Notes under the pieces: generated by a model
The model's database searches: none
What the model was told of the DNA's origin: nothing
The model's input: the letters and a program-made list of their open reading frames with translations, nothing else
In this document: positions 34,767 to 44,176 of the stretch, piece after piece
How the letters are laid out: each line of letters starts with the position of its first letter
Numbering within the stretch: position 1 is the first letter of the stretch
Program-made: the position numbers and the translations under genes
Assembly (NCBI GenBank): GCA_003712125.1
Contig: RHLF01000001.1
Span: 806,001 to 870,000 of the forward strand
Direction of reading: 5' to 3'
Origin: Allomuricauda sp.
Lineage (GTDB): Bacteria; Bacteroidota; Bacteroidia; Flavobacteriales; Flavobacteriaceae
DNA length: 64,000 nt

Positions 34767-35897
34767 TTAAGAACCTGCTTGCAGTGTTTTGGCATAAAAG
34801 CGCACCAATTTTTCAGCATCATGATTCCAGTTTAATTCTTCAAGAATGGCTTTATGTCCGTTTGTTCCCAATTCCTTTTTCAAATCAGGGCTTTGGTTAA
34901 GTCGTTGTATTTGTCTCGCAATTTCTTTGTCATCACTCGTGTCTACATTGATACCACAACGGTATCGCTCATTAAACTCTGGCCAATCACCAAAATCAGG
35001 CATTATCACTGGCGTTCCATAATACATGTATTCGAAGAGTTTTACAGTATAGGCAAAGTCGTATTGACCCACAGCTTCAAATAATATCAATCCAACTGAA
35101 GCCGTTTTATGGTATTCCCGAATTTCTGGGTAGGGCTTTTTTCCTATATATTCCACTTTTTCCCAGCCGGGAAGCGCTTTCGCCTTATCATGGAGTGAGA
35201 CACTCTCCATTGCTCCTGCCAAAATCAACTTTTCTCCATTGTTCAAGTGTTCAAATGATTTAACCATATTGATAAGTCCCCTTTCTTTTGTAAGGGTGCC
35301 CGGATGAAAGCATATTGAATTGGTATAGTCCTTTTTTTCCGGGTCAAAATTATCTTCGATATCCACGGTGTTGGCAACCAATTCTGTGTTTTCATTGATT
35401 TTGGCAAAAGGGGGCACCATGCTACGCTGTGGCACCAAAATTCCGGAAAATCTCTTGATTGCATAATCTTCATAAAGACCAAACACTCGCGAAATAATCT
35501 GTCTAATAAAGGAATTCAAATACGGTTTGATGCGAATTTGCAACCTATAATCTTCGTGGGCATCATAGATCACTTTTTTTCCTTTTCGCAGCAATTTCAA
35601 TCCAAAAGGAATAAGTTCGGGGTCGTGAAAATGATACGATCTGGCTTGGACTTCAAGCGCTTTTCGATACACCTTTTTAGTGGTCTTGAATATCCGCTTT
35701 CTTCTTCCTTCTTCTTTCCCCACATCCCAGATAAAAATACCTTTGTTTTGTTCATCGCCTTTTCCATCGGCCACAATAAGATGAACTTCATACCCCTCCT
35801 TTTTTAACGCGCTGCACTGCTTAAAAAAAATACGATTATCATATCTGTCATGCACCGAAGTAAGATGACATATCCTGTTTTCAGTCTTATCGAACAT
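34767..35897 (-). CDS. Glycosyltransferase (GT4-like)
   Basis: 376 residues from ATG 35897 (MFDKTENRICHLTSVHDRYD); the upstream open frame to 36002 reads as non-coding. GT-B features: an N-terminal domain with YHFHDPELIPFGLKLL and IYDAHEDYRLQI, a C-terminal domain with FHPGTLTKERGL near 235 and a GTPVIMPDFGDWPEF donor-site loop near 305. It probably adds a repeat-unit sugar; donor unknown. A good promoter lies at 35957-35984. Confidence 0.87.
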   Translation of the reverse strand: MFDKTENRICHLTSVHDRYDNRIFFKQCSALKKEGYEVHLIVADGKGDEQNKGIFIWDVGKEEGRRKRIFKTTKKVYRKALEVQARSYHFHDPELIPFGLKLLRKGKKVIYDAHEDYRLQIRIKPYLNSFIRQIISRVFGLYEDYAIKRFSGILVPQRSMVPPFAKINENTELVANTVDIEDNFDPEKKDYTNSICFHPGTLTKERGLINMVKSFEHLNNGEKLILAGAMESVSLHDKAKALPGWEKVEYIGKKPYPEIREYHKTASVGLILFEAVGQYDFAYTVKLFEYMYYGTPVIMPDFGDWPEFNERYRCGINVDTSDDKEIARQIQRLNQSPDLKKELGTNGHKAILEELNWNHDAEKLVRFYAKTLQAGS

Positions 35898-35956
35898 TGA
35901 TTTGTTTACTAATGGTTGTACCCGTATCGGGCAAATAAAGTGCGAAAATACAATTT

Positions 35957-35984
35957 CAAAAGTAAAGTGCTTTCCATGGAACAA
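35957..35984 (-). promoter_or_regulatory. Bacteroidota-type promoter for the 35897 glycosyltransferase gene
   Basis: TTG (35984-35982), 17-base spacer and TACTTTTG (35964-35957) on the minus strand; about 60 bases to the start codon. An internal promoter of the polysaccharide locus. Confidence 0.55.
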
Positions 35985-36020
35985 GGTGCGTTGAAGACAC
36001 AAGTAGCTCAGTCGAAAGGC

Positions 36021-37283
36021 TTAGGTAGCTGATTCTTTTTTATCGTTCAAAATAAAAACAGATATCAAAAGCAGGGCAAACGCACCATGGGTCAGAAATA
36101 CTGTAAAGGTGGAAGAGCTCAAAAAGGAAAAGACCACCAACAAGTATAATCCAAAGTACCTTGACGGTATCTTTAAATTGTTCAAAACCATAAAGTACAA
36201 TGAAACCAAAACTATGTTTATCATGACCCCAATGGTTCCAAAGTTCATAAATCCATCAGAAATTAAGCCGTTGTTCGCTCCTACATTTGGGTTTTTAAAG
36301 TAAACCTTGCCGATTAGGTTGGTATGATTGAGGTCGTAGGGATATTCGATGAATTTTTTCAATATAGATTCAGACCAATAAATATAATTGTCTTGAAAAA
36401 AATCTAGGTACGAAATGTCAAGAAGTGCCGGTAAAAAATGAATTCTTCTAAAGGTAAGAATCCAGAGGTAGTCATAGGCAAATAGAGCAAGAACAATACT
36501 CAGCAAAATGAAAAATATCGAGTACCCCAACACACGTTTTATCGTTTTAATATATGTCCATCTATAAAAAATCAGCACGGCCGCCAGTCCCAAATAAACA
36601 GTTTTATGCGCTCCAAACAGATAAAACAAGACCAAGTAAAACATGCCTATGATGACCAGAAGTTTGTTTTTTAATTCAAGCGCGTATATGATCAACATCG
36701 GAAGCACGATTCTGGTAAAGAGTGAATAGGTATATCCAAAATAAGGGTTGGTTAATTTTGACATCGTCGTTCTCGTCTTATAAACATCTAACAAGAGCAG
36801 ATTTTTTAAGTTGATATGTGGGCCATAAACAATGATATAGGGAAGGATTCCCACGCTCACAATCAAAAAGAGTAGAATCAATGTCTGCTTTTTGTTCAGA
36901 ACAGGAATGTTGTCAAAACTAATTTTAATTTTCGGAAGAAGGTATAGGCAGAAAAACAAGGTCTGATGGTATACAAGTAATTTGGTGGGATACATATTAC
37001 TTGACGTGTATGAAACTAGAGAAGGTACGGTAAGCAAAATGAAGAAAAGGGAAAGCGCTACAAAGTTGAATTTTTTATAATTGATCTTGCCTAAAAAATA
37101 CAGGTTGATCGAAAAAATCACGGTGGCAATAACGAAGCGCGACATTGAAAAATCAAAAAAAGTGTCTTGTGTTTCGGCTATATTTTTCCAATAGAAATAT
37201 GTCTTGACCTTGAAGTGATAAAGCCACATCATCAGAAGATAATACAACGCAAAGTAGAACCTTAAAGGAATTTTTAATTTCAA
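36021..37283 (-). CDS. Multi-spanning membrane protein, probable O-antigen/oligosaccharide polymerase (Wzy)
   Basis: 420 residues with about 11-12 membrane helices and a large polar loop near residues 300-345 (YDLNHTNLIGKVYFKNPNVG), the layout of Wzy-type polymerases, which join lipid-linked repeat units in the periplasm. Sequence conservation in Wzy is low, so this rests on topology and position between the ligase-like gene (4-base overlap) and a glycosyltransferase. Confidence 0.75.
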   Translation of the reverse strand: MKLKIPLRFYFALYYLLMMWLYHFKVKTYFYWKNIAETQDTFFDFSMSRFVIATVIFSINLYFLGKINYKKFNFVALSLFFILLTVPSLVSYTSSNMYPTKLLVYHQTLFFCLYLLPKIKISFDNIPVLNKKQTLILLFLIVSVGILPYIIVYGPHINLKNLLLLDVYKTRTTMSKLTNPYFGYTYSLFTRIVLPMLIIYALELKNKLLVIIGMFYLVLFYLFGAHKTVYLGLAAVLIFYRWTYIKTIKRVLGYSIFFILLSIVLALFAYDYLWILTFRRIHFLPALLDISYLDFFQDNYIYWSESILKKFIEYPYDLNHTNLIGKVYFKNPNVGANNGLISDGFMNFGTIGVMINIVLVSLYFMVLNNLKIPSRYFGLYLLVVFSFLSSSTFTVFLTHGAFALLLISVFILNDKKESAT

Positions 37284-38572
37284 TTGTCTTTTTTTGGGTT
37301 GAATGGGGTTGGTTCCGATTCTAATTTATTCTCTCTGGCAGAAAAAATAAAGCAAGAAAGAAAAGAAAAGAAGAGGATTCCCGAAAATCTGCTGAATATA
37401 CTTTCGAACAATGACGATATCAACAATAGTGTTACCAATACTATAAACAAGTTGTTGTGTTCGAACTTCTTATGCCTAAATGCTTGTACAAACAAACCAT
37501 AAAATACAAGCAATGACGCCAATAATCCCAGCACTCCATTTTCAATCCAAACCTGCATAAATAAATTATGGGCATTGAGTTTGTCTCTAAGGGCATATTT
37601 GTATTCTTTTTTTTGATATACCTGATTGAGTTCAGATTGTGCATTCGTGCCTCCGTATCCTATGACTGAATTTTGTTTGATCAACGATATTGCTGCATCC
37701 CAGCATAGGAGTCGTAAAGGGAACCCGTACCTGGCATCTTTATTTAGCACCATTTGTCCTTCATCAACTTTCTGAAACATGGCCTTCGTCCTTGGGTTAG
37801 AAAATAGGGTTGCAATGGCAATCAATGCCATAATGGAGAGCAAAACCACCCTTTTAATAATTGGAAGATCCAAGCTCCCAATCCAAATTAAGAAAATCAC
37901 CATGACAGCAATAAAAGCCGATTTGTTCGATACTAAGAAAATAATCAGCAAAAAGAAGCTTATAAATAAGAATCTGTTTTTTCTCTTTGAAACCAAGCTT
38001 GGTTTGAACAGCATAATTGCGATTGCAGCACATAAATATAAGGCGAAGTATACCGTCTGGTGGAAGATGGAGAAATGGTTGCCAAAAAAATAATTGCCCC
38101 CATACATGATGGATTCAAAAAATCCCCGATTCTCTAAAACATTGGGTGTAAAATTGAATCCCTCACTGTTGTAACCAGTTGAATTATAAACTGATACGGT
38201 CAAACAAATAAGGGATGATAGAAAAACCCCACAAACAAAGGCTTTCAAGATGACATTACGTTCTGGTTTCGTGTATTTATGGGCAAAAAAGATAAGAGGG
38301 AACACCAGTAAGGAAGCCTTGCGCTCTAAAAACGAGAAATCGTTTCCATTTGTAATGAAATACCCCACCACATACGTAATAAAAACAAGAACCGGTAAAA
38401 GCAATAACACGTTTCGTTGCACTAGGTTCCTGTCAAAACCAAAACATGAACCTACCAACCACAAGACCAGGCCAATCGTTGCTGGGGTTTGTCCAAAGGC
38501 GATAGAAAAGGCAAATATTACTGCGCCAATGAAACAAAAGCGGTTGGTCTTAAAAATCTCAATGGTTTTCAC
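37280..38572 (-). CDS. O-antigen ligase/polymerase family membrane protein (Wzy_C-like)
   Basis: 430 residues, about 11-12 membrane helices. A periplasmic loop near 285-345 carries RYGFPLRLLCWDAAISLI, GYGGTNAQSELN and LNAHNLFMQVWIENG, matching the O-antigen ligase (WaaL/Wzy_C) signature with its conserved His. It could attach the polymer to lipid A-core or polymerise it. It overlaps the Wzy-like gene by 4 bases; having both suggests separate polymerase and ligase roles (inference). Confidence 0.85.
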   Translation of the reverse strand: MKTIEIFKTNRFCFIGAVIFAFSIAFGQTPATIGLVLWLVGSCFGFDRNLVQRNVLLLLPVLVFITYVVGYFITNGNDFSFLERKASLLVFPLIFFAHKYTKPERNVILKAFVCGVFLSSLICLTVSVYNSTGYNSEGFNFTPNVLENRGFFESIMYGGNYFFGNHFSIFHQTVYFALYLCAAIAIMLFKPSLVSKRKNRFLFISFFLLIIFLVSNKSAFIAVMVIFLIWIGSLDLPIIKRVVLLSIMALIAIATLFSNPRTKAMFQKVDEGQMVLNKDARYGFPLRLLCWDAAISLIKQNSVIGYGGTNAQSELNQVYQKKEYKYALRDKLNAHNLFMQVWIENGVLGLLASLLVFYGLFVQAFRHKKFEHNNLFIVLVTLLLISSLFESIFSRFSGILFFSFLSCFIFSARENKLESEPTPFNPKKDN

Positions 38573-38596
38573 TTTTTAATTGACTTTGCTGTTCGG

Positions 38597-39868
38597 TTAT
38601 TTAAACACATATTTTTTAAGTGTAAAGTATTCCAATACGAAATAAAGGATATAAAGCACAATTTCGTGTGCCACATATACATACATTAAATCGATAACAT
38701 CCATTTCAAAGACAGTTGCGCACAACCCTAACGTAATAAAGGTTGAAAAGAAGTACGCTGTTTGCCATCTTGATGCTATGTTCAATCTGTTGGTGGCATT
38801 GAAAAGCGACGATAACGGACTGACAACAAGTTTAATGAAAAAACTGATGGCCAAAATAGATGCGAATAGGCCTGCCTTGCCCCATTTGGCACCAAATACA
38901 ATCTCAAAAATCTCCTGTCCGAAAAGCAACAAAGAGATGCATATTGGAAGGCCGGCCAAAAATAGAGCAAGAGCACATCTTTTAAAAAACAGCAGTGCCT
39001 GTCCCTTTTTGTGGTCAGCAATCAAAACCCCTATTTTTTGATAAAATACATCTTTAAACGAGTTTCCGATGAGCGCCAAAGGCGCGGCCAAAACCATATA
39101 GGTAAGTCCATAGTTCCCAAGGTCGTCAGACAAATAATATCTGTCAAGCACAAGAATCAATGCTTGGGATGATATAGTGTTTAAAAATGCGGGTATAACA
39201 CCAAATTTAGGGTAATCAATATATTTTAATGCCGTAGTTCGCAGCTCTTTTTTATTGGGTAGTTGCGTCCTTATTTTTAATTTCCAAAAAAGAAAGGTGG
39301 ATGATGAAACAACCCCAAGAGCCCTAGCTAAAACGAGGCCAAAAAACGTAATCTTTAATACGCCTAGAATGGCCGCCACAACAACATATGTTAGCGACTG
39401 TAGGACCTTTCCAATAGCATTGAATTTAAATCTCTTTTCACGAATTGAAAGATTGGACAAAGCCATCCATAGGCCATAAAATAGAACAAATACAGGGATA
39501 AAATAGATGAGAGGTCCCAACTCTTTGCCGATATGGCTGTAAAAGATGACAAAGACCAACGCCAATAATAGGGCATAGCCCATGGTGATATAGATGCTCA
39601 GCCAGAAAATATTCATGGCCTTGGCAAATGTTTTTGGCAATACTATGGCTGTATGGTATTTTCCACCAACGCCAACAGCAAAAATGGAAGATAGAGCAAA
39701 AAAGGAAGTATATAGCGCAAATTCATCTTCTGTATATAGTCTGGTTAGAAGGGGAGTGACCAAAAAGGGCAAAACTTGGGCCATACCAGTACCCAAAATC
39801 TGTGACGAAACATTTTTTGAAAATTCCGATTTAACAAGCTGATTGAATGCGCTTGAAAGCTTGCCCAT
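38597..39868 (-). CDS. Oligosaccharide flippase (Wzx-like)
   Basis: 423 residues with about 12 membrane helices and the N-terminal pattern of Wzx proteins (SSQILGTGMAQVLPFLVTPLLTRLYT). It would flip the lipid-linked repeat unit made by this locus to the periplasmic side. The next gene downstream, 24 bases away, is the ligase-like protein. A -7 element at 39934-39941 may start this transcript, after a 92-base gap from rfbD. Confidence 0.88.
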   Translation of the reverse strand: MGKLSSAFNQLVKSEFSKNVSSQILGTGMAQVLPFLVTPLLTRLYTEDEFALYTSFFALSSIFAVGVGGKYHTAIVLPKTFAKAMNIFWLSIYITMGYALLLALVFVIFYSHIGKELGPLIYFIPVFVLFYGLWMALSNLSIREKRFKFNAIGKVLQSLTYVVVAAILGVLKITFFGLVLARALGVVSSSTFLFWKLKIRTQLPNKKELRTTALKYIDYPKFGVIPAFLNTISSQALILVLDRYYLSDDLGNYGLTYMVLAAPLALIGNSFKDVFYQKIGVLIADHKKGQALLFFKRCALALFLAGLPICISLLLFGQEIFEIVFGAKWGKAGLFASILAISFFIKLVVSPLSSLFNATNRLNIASRWQTAYFFSTFITLGLCATVFEMDVIDLMYVYVAHEIVLYILYFVLEYFTLKKYVFK

Positions 39869-39933
39869 AGAAAAGGATTATTAATAAATCAGGCTATCTA
39901 AGATGGTGTTTTGAAATTACCAAATCTTGCGGA

Positions 39934-39941
39934 CAAAAATA
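39934..39941 (-). promoter_or_regulatory. -7 element upstream of the Wzx gene
   Basis: TATTTTTG on the minus strand, 66 bases upstream of the Wzx start and just after the rfbD stop codon. No TTG at the right spacing; weak evidence. Confidence 0.25.
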
Positions 39942-39960
39942 CTTGATTTCAATTCTATGT

Positions 39961-40746
39961 TTACTTCCCAACATCCAAAACACTATATTCAGGGCGCTTG
40001 GCCAAGGAGTTATAATTTGATTGGCGTAAAAGTTTCACCTTGTCCGTCAAACCGTTTTCTAAAATTATTTTTTGGGCAAAGGTAAACCAGGTCATTGCCG
40101 TATTATCTGTAAAGTGATGGATGCCAAAATCCGCGTTATGTAAAATTAGTGTTTCAATCAAAAAGTTGGACAGTGAAATTGTATTGGTAGGGCTGCCTGT
40201 CTGCGTATCTGTTACCCTAAGTTCTTCTCCCTTGATGGCATTTTCAAGAATGGTCTTATAGAAGTTCTTGCCAAACGTTTTACTGTAAAGCCAAGAGGTT
40301 CGAACTATATAAAATCTACTTAAAAGCTTTTGGATATACTGTTCTCCAAGCCATTTGGATTTACCGTATTCATTTATTGGGTTAGGTATATCCTTTGTTC
40401 CATATGGGGAATTCTTCTTCCCATCAAAGACATAATCTGTTGAGATATGAATTAGGACCAAATTGTTTTCAAGACAAGCATGCGCCAAGTTTTTAACACC
40501 TTCCGCATTAACTTCATGTGCTTGCTCTGGTTCCTTTTCAGCATTTTCAACGTGGGTATAGGCTGCACAATTGATACAATAATCATATTGAAAAGCAGAA
40601 AATATCTTTTCAACATTTTCCTTATTTGTGACATCCAATTCCGCACGGGTCTTAAACTCGAAATGCAAATCAGGATAACGAGGCGCCAACTCTTTCAAGG
40701 TTAATCCAAGTTGCCCTCCTGCTCCCGTGACTAATATGTTTTTCAT
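39961..40746 (-). CDS. rfbD: dTDP-4-dehydrorhamnose reductase, short C-terminus
   Basis: 261 residues. The Rossmann loop G-A-G-G-Q-L-G is at 8-14, the catalytic Y127-G-K-S-K131, and HISTDYVFDGK near 100-110. It reduces dTDP-4-keto-L-rhamnose to dTDP-L-rhamnose with NAD(P)H. The protein stops at PEYSVLDVGK; relatives usually carry about 20-25 further residues, including an IPHW-type motif, so the C-terminus looks truncated. The start overlaps rfbC by 4 bases. Confidence 0.9.
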   Translation of the reverse strand: MKNILVTGAGGQLGLTLKELAPRYPDLHFEFKTRAELDVTNKENVEKIFSAFQYDYCINCAAYTHVENAEKEPEQAHEVNAEGVKNLAHACLENNLVLIHISTDYVFDGKKNSPYGTKDIPNPINEYGKSKWLGEQYIQKLLSRFYIVRTSWLYSKTFGKNFYKTILENAIKGEELRVTDTQTGSPTNTISLSNFLIETLILHNADFGIHHFTDNTAMTWFTFAQKIILENGLTDKVKLLRQSNYNSLAKRPEYSVLDVGK

Positions 40747-41288
40747 TTCAGAAATGACTTAAAAGAAGGTAGCTTTTTATCTTTTTCCGAAAGGATAATT
40801 TCTTCTTTTCGATACCCCCAATCAATATTTAGATCTTGATCGTCGTAAGCAATTCCGCTTTCCGCATCAGGCCTATAAAACTCATCGCATTTATAGTGGA
40901 AACATACTTCATCAGAAAGTGTCAGAAAGCCATGGGCCATTCCTTTAGGTATAAATACAGATTTCGAATCATCGGCATCTAGGGTCAAACAAATGAATTT
41001 TCCGAATGTCTCACTTTCTGCTCGTAAGTCAACTATGACATCCAAGACCCTGCCTTTGATCACCTGAATAAGTTTGGCTTGTTCATAGGGAGGGGTTTGA
41101 AAGTGCAAACCTCGTAAGACGCCTTTTTTGGAGAAGGATAGGTTGTCTTGCACAAAATCAATATCCAATCCGGTATGGCTAAAAAACTCCTTTTTGCTAT
41201 ACGTTTGCCGAAAATTTCCCCTTTCGTCTTTGAAAATCCTGTTCGTTATCAGCAAACAACCTTGTAGCTCAGTTTCAATAACTTCCAT
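40743..41288 (-). CDS. rfbC: dTDP-4-dehydrorhamnose 3,5-epimerase
   Basis: 181 residues from ATG 41288 (MEVIETELQGC), 2 bases after the rfbA stop. Cupin-fold active-site residues are visible: His62 in GVLRGLHFQ and His119 in PKGMAHGFL, and the conserved DERG and FSKKGVLRGLHF motifs. It epimerises C3 and C5 of the 4-keto-6-deoxyglucose intermediate. An upstream in-frame start inside rfbA is ignored. Confidence 0.95.
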   Translation of the reverse strand: MEVIETELQGCLLITNRIFKDERGNFRQTYSKKEFFSHTGLDIDFVQDNLSFSKKGVLRGLHFQTPPYEQAKLIQVIKGRVLDVIVDLRAESETFGKFICLTLDADDSKSVFIPKGMAHGFLTLSDEVCFHYKCDEFYRPDAESGIAYDDQDLNIDWGYRKEEIILSEKDKKLPSFKSFLK

Positions 41289-41290
41289 GC

Positions 41291-42148
41291 TTACTTCAGT
41301 CTCATTAGATATGCCCCATAACCACTTTTCATCAAGGGTTTTGCTAATATTTGCAGTTGTTCCCATGATATAAACCCGTTGTTATATGCCACTTCTTCAA
41401 TGGCGCCAATTTTAAGCCCCTGTCTTTTCTCGATTACCTCAACAAATTGGGAGGCCTGCATAAATGATTCAACGGTTCCCGTATCAAGCCAAGCTGTCCC
41501 CCTATCTAAAAGATTTACTTTTAATTTACCCCGATCAAGGTATTTCTGATTGACTTCAGTAATCTCGAGCTCTCCTCGTTTACTTGGCCTAATCTCTTTG
41601 GAAATCTGCACCACATCATTGTCATAGAAATATATGCCTGGGACAGCATAGGACGACTTGGGTATTTTTGGTTTTTCCTCTATTGAAATAGCTGTGCCTT
41701 CGGAGTCAAACTCAACCACACCATACCTTCTTGGGTTTTCTACATGATATCCAAAAATTATTCCACCCGTTGGATCGGTACTTTCTTTGAGTAATGATAG
41801 TAAGCCTGACCCATAAAAAATATTATCTCCCAAAATTAGCGCGACCTTATCTTCGCCAATAAAAGATTCTCCAATAATAAAGGCTTCCGCAAGACCGTTC
41901 GGTTTTTCCTGTACTGCATACTCGAATCTGCAGCCCAACTGGCTACCATCACCCAAAAGCTCTTTGAATAAACTAATGTCATGTGGGGTGGTTATTATCA
42001 ATATTTCTTGGATACCCGCAGCCATTAATGTAGCAAGAGGGTAATAAATCATGGGTTTATCATAAACCGGCATCAATTGCTTACTAATGACTTTTGTTAG
42101 TGGGTAAAGTCTTGTCCCGGAACCGCCTGCAAGTATAATCCCCTTCAT
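41291..42148 (-). CDS. rfbA: Glucose-1-phosphate thymidylyltransferase
   Basis: 285 residues. [11 protein letters not shown] at 8-18, the [16 protein letters not shown] segment at 24-39 and [11 protein letters not shown] near 103-113 are RmlA signatures. It makes dTDP-glucose from glucose-1-phosphate and dTTP, the first step of dTDP-rhamnose synthesis. It overlaps rfbB by 4 bases. Confidence 0.96.
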   Translation of the reverse strand: MKGIILAGGSGTRLYPLTKVISKQLMPVYDKPMIYYPLATLMAAGIQEILIITTPHDISLFKELLGDGSQLGCRFEYAVQEKPNGLAEAFIIGESFIGEDKVALILGDNIFYGSGLLSLLKESTDPTGGIIFGYHVENPRRYGVVEFDSEGTAISIEEKPKIPKSSYAVPGIYFYDNDVVQISKEIRPSKRGELEITEVNQKYLDRGKLKVNLLDRGTAWLDTGTVESFMQASQFVEVIEKRQGLKIGAIEEVAYNNGFISWEQLQILAKPLMKSGYGAYLMRLK

Positions 42149-43170
42149 GCTTTTCTCAAAAATTTGTTCGAATAATGCGCAATGGTTTTATGCAATCCAG
42201 AATCAAAACTCTCTTTTGGATTCCATCCCAATTCGTTCTTGATCTTGGAAAAATCAACGGCGTACCTAAAATCATGACCTGGCCTATCGGTCACAAACGT
42301 AATTTGATCCGTATAACTTCCTGACTTTTTTGGAATCGTTTTATCCAATAAGCCACATATGGTAGTTGCGATGGTCAAATTATCTTTTTCATTGTCTCCG
42401 CCAACCAAATATGTTTCTCCCGCTGTGCCTTGTTCAAAAACCAAATTAAGTGCCCTGCAATGATCTTCAACATACAGCCAATCCCTTATGTTTTTGCCGT
42501 CGCCATAAATGGGAATATTGTCTCCTGACAAGGCTTTTCGAATTATCGTTGGGATTAGCTTTTCGAAATGTTGGTTGGGGCCATAGTTATTGGAGCAATT
42601 ACTAACAACGGTGTTCATTCCGTAAGTATGGTGGAAACTACGCACCAAAAAATCAGAGGAAGCCTTTGATGCGCTATATGGGCTGTTGGGCGCATAAGGT
42701 GTCTTCTCCGTAAAATAACCGTGTTCCTCGAGGCTTCCGTAAACCTCATCGGTGGATACATGATGGAAACGAAAATCGGTTTTTCCCGATTGGCCTGCCT
42801 TTTTTGACAACCAATAATCTTGAGCATTCTTGAGCAGACTATAGGTGCCTTCGATATTGGTTTTTATAAAATCATCAGCGTTTTCAATTGAATTATCAAC
42901 ATGGGATTCCGCAGCAAAATGGATGACAGCACTTATTTCAAACTCGTTGAAAATTGAGTTCACCAAGTTCAAATCACAAATGTCCCCTTTAATAAAAGTA
43001 TAGTTTGGGTTTTGCTCTAATCCGTCGAGATTTGCTAGATCACCAGCATAAGTTAATTTATCAAGATTAACAATGCGGCTACCCTTCCTTTGTTCCAGAT
43101 AATGCCTTATAAAATTACTGCCGATAAAACCCGCGCCGCCAGTAACCAATATGGATTTCTTATATCCCAT
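42145..43170 (-). CDS. rfbB: dTDP-glucose 4,6-dehydratase
   Basis: 341 residues. The NAD loop [14 protein letters not shown] is at 11-24, [12 protein letters not shown] near 84, STDEVYGSL near 139 and the catalytic Y-S-A-S-K near 167. It converts dTDP-glucose to dTDP-4-keto-6-deoxyglucose. First of the rfbBACD run and 7 bases after the Wzz-like gene. Confidence 0.96.
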   Translation of the reverse strand: MGYKKSILVTGGAGFIGSNFIRHYLEQRKGSRIVNLDKLTYAGDLANLDGLEQNPNYTFIKGDICDLNLVNSIFNEFEISAVIHFAAESHVDNSIENADDFIKTNIEGTYSLLKNAQDYWLSKKAGQSGKTDFRFHHVSTDEVYGSLEEHGYFTEKTPYAPNSPYSASKASSDFLVRSFHHTYGMNTVVSNCSNNYGPNQHFEKLIPTIIRKALSGDNIPIYGDGKNIRDWLYVEDHCRALNLVFEQGTAGETYLVGGDNEKDNLTIATTICGLLDKTIPKKSGSYTDQITFVTDRPGHDFRYAVDFSKIKNELGWNPKESFDSGLHKTIAHYSNKFLRKA

Positions 43171-43177
43171 TTACCAA

Positions 43178-44176
43178 TTACAACAATTCTTGGGATTTCT
43201 TGTTGAGGTATTTTAAAATAGATAACAACACAAAGGCGCCTATAAAAAGTAAGGGTAGAAGGACCAAGGTTTTACCAAAAAAGGGTATGACAACTTCTTG
43301 TGGTCTGCCGAAGTTTATAATTTTAATGGCATTCTCACGTGTTTTAAGCTCTACTTTTTTTGATTCAATATCCCTTATTAAATCATTTTTTAAGTCAAAT
43401 AGTGCTCTTATGTCCATCTCTTCCTCACCATCCAAAATGATACGGTCTGTATTTGATGAGCCATTTTCTTGGTTGGCCAAGTTGGCGCTGTACTGCCCTA
43501 TCAATTTGTCTAACTGCTCAATAAGGTCCTCGTTATTTTTGATTCGATCTGTCGCGTTTTTTAAATAGACCTCAATTAATTCATTGAAGTATGGGTTTGA
43601 ATTGATATAGTCCATCAGTTTTTCGGCGCTTTCATATCCCTTTGTTCCTTCTTTATAGAAAAATGTGATCTTATGGTTCAAAGAGTTCCGACTTAAAATT
43701 TCATCTCGAACAACATCGGCGTAAGATCTTGATATGTCTAAACCCTTCAATAATTCAAGATACTTTAACTCATCTTCCAATTTGCCTTTTTTGTTCCCCA
43801 TGGATTCGATCTGAATTTCAAATCCTTTCAAACCATTTATGTCAATGCCCATTGGATCAAAAAAGTCCGTGTCCTTTGCTTTAATGTTCGCGCCAATTTC
43901 AGCGACCACATCATAGAGATAATCCTTACTTTCAATGTTTGGTCTAACGATGACCTCGGTCTTCATTTTCTCAGAGGTTATCTGCTTTAGGCCATATCCT
44001 GCAGCACCCCCCAATAGGGCCAAGCCAATAAGGATAAGGGCATTTTTTTTCAAAAAGACAAAAAGTCTCAAAAACCTTTTGAAAAGATTTTCAAGCCCTT
44101 TCCCTATCATTTGGAACAACTGTCCTAAGTCAATTTCATCAGAGGTATTGTTCTTTGTTTGTTTTTGTTCAGCCAT
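43178..44176 (-). CDS. Wzz-type chain length determinant-like protein
   Basis: 332 residues: a polar N-terminus, a membrane helix at about 46-66 (LILIGLALLGGAAGYGL), a long periplasmic coiled-coil-rich region, and a second helix at about 302-322. This is the PCP/Wzz topology used to set polymer length with Wzy. Its ATG overlaps the stop of the upstream 562-residue gene (TAATG). It lacks a tyrosine-kinase domain. Confidence 0.83.
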   Translation of the reverse strand: MAEQKQTKNNTSDEIDLGQLFQMIGKGLENLFKRFLRLFVFLKKNALILIGLALLGGAAGYGLKQITSEKMKTEVIVRPNIESKDYLYDVVAEIGANIKAKDTDFFDPMGIDINGLKGFEIQIESMGNKKGKLEDELKYLELLKGLDISRSYADVVRDEILSRNSLNHKITFFYKEGTKGYESAEKLMDYINSNPYFNELIEVYLKNATDRIKNNEDLIEQLDKLIGQYSANLANQENGSSNTDRIILDGEEEMDIRALFDLKNDLIRDIESKKVELKTRENAIKIINFGRPQEVVIPFFGKTLVLLPLLFIGAFVLLSILKYLNKKSQELL

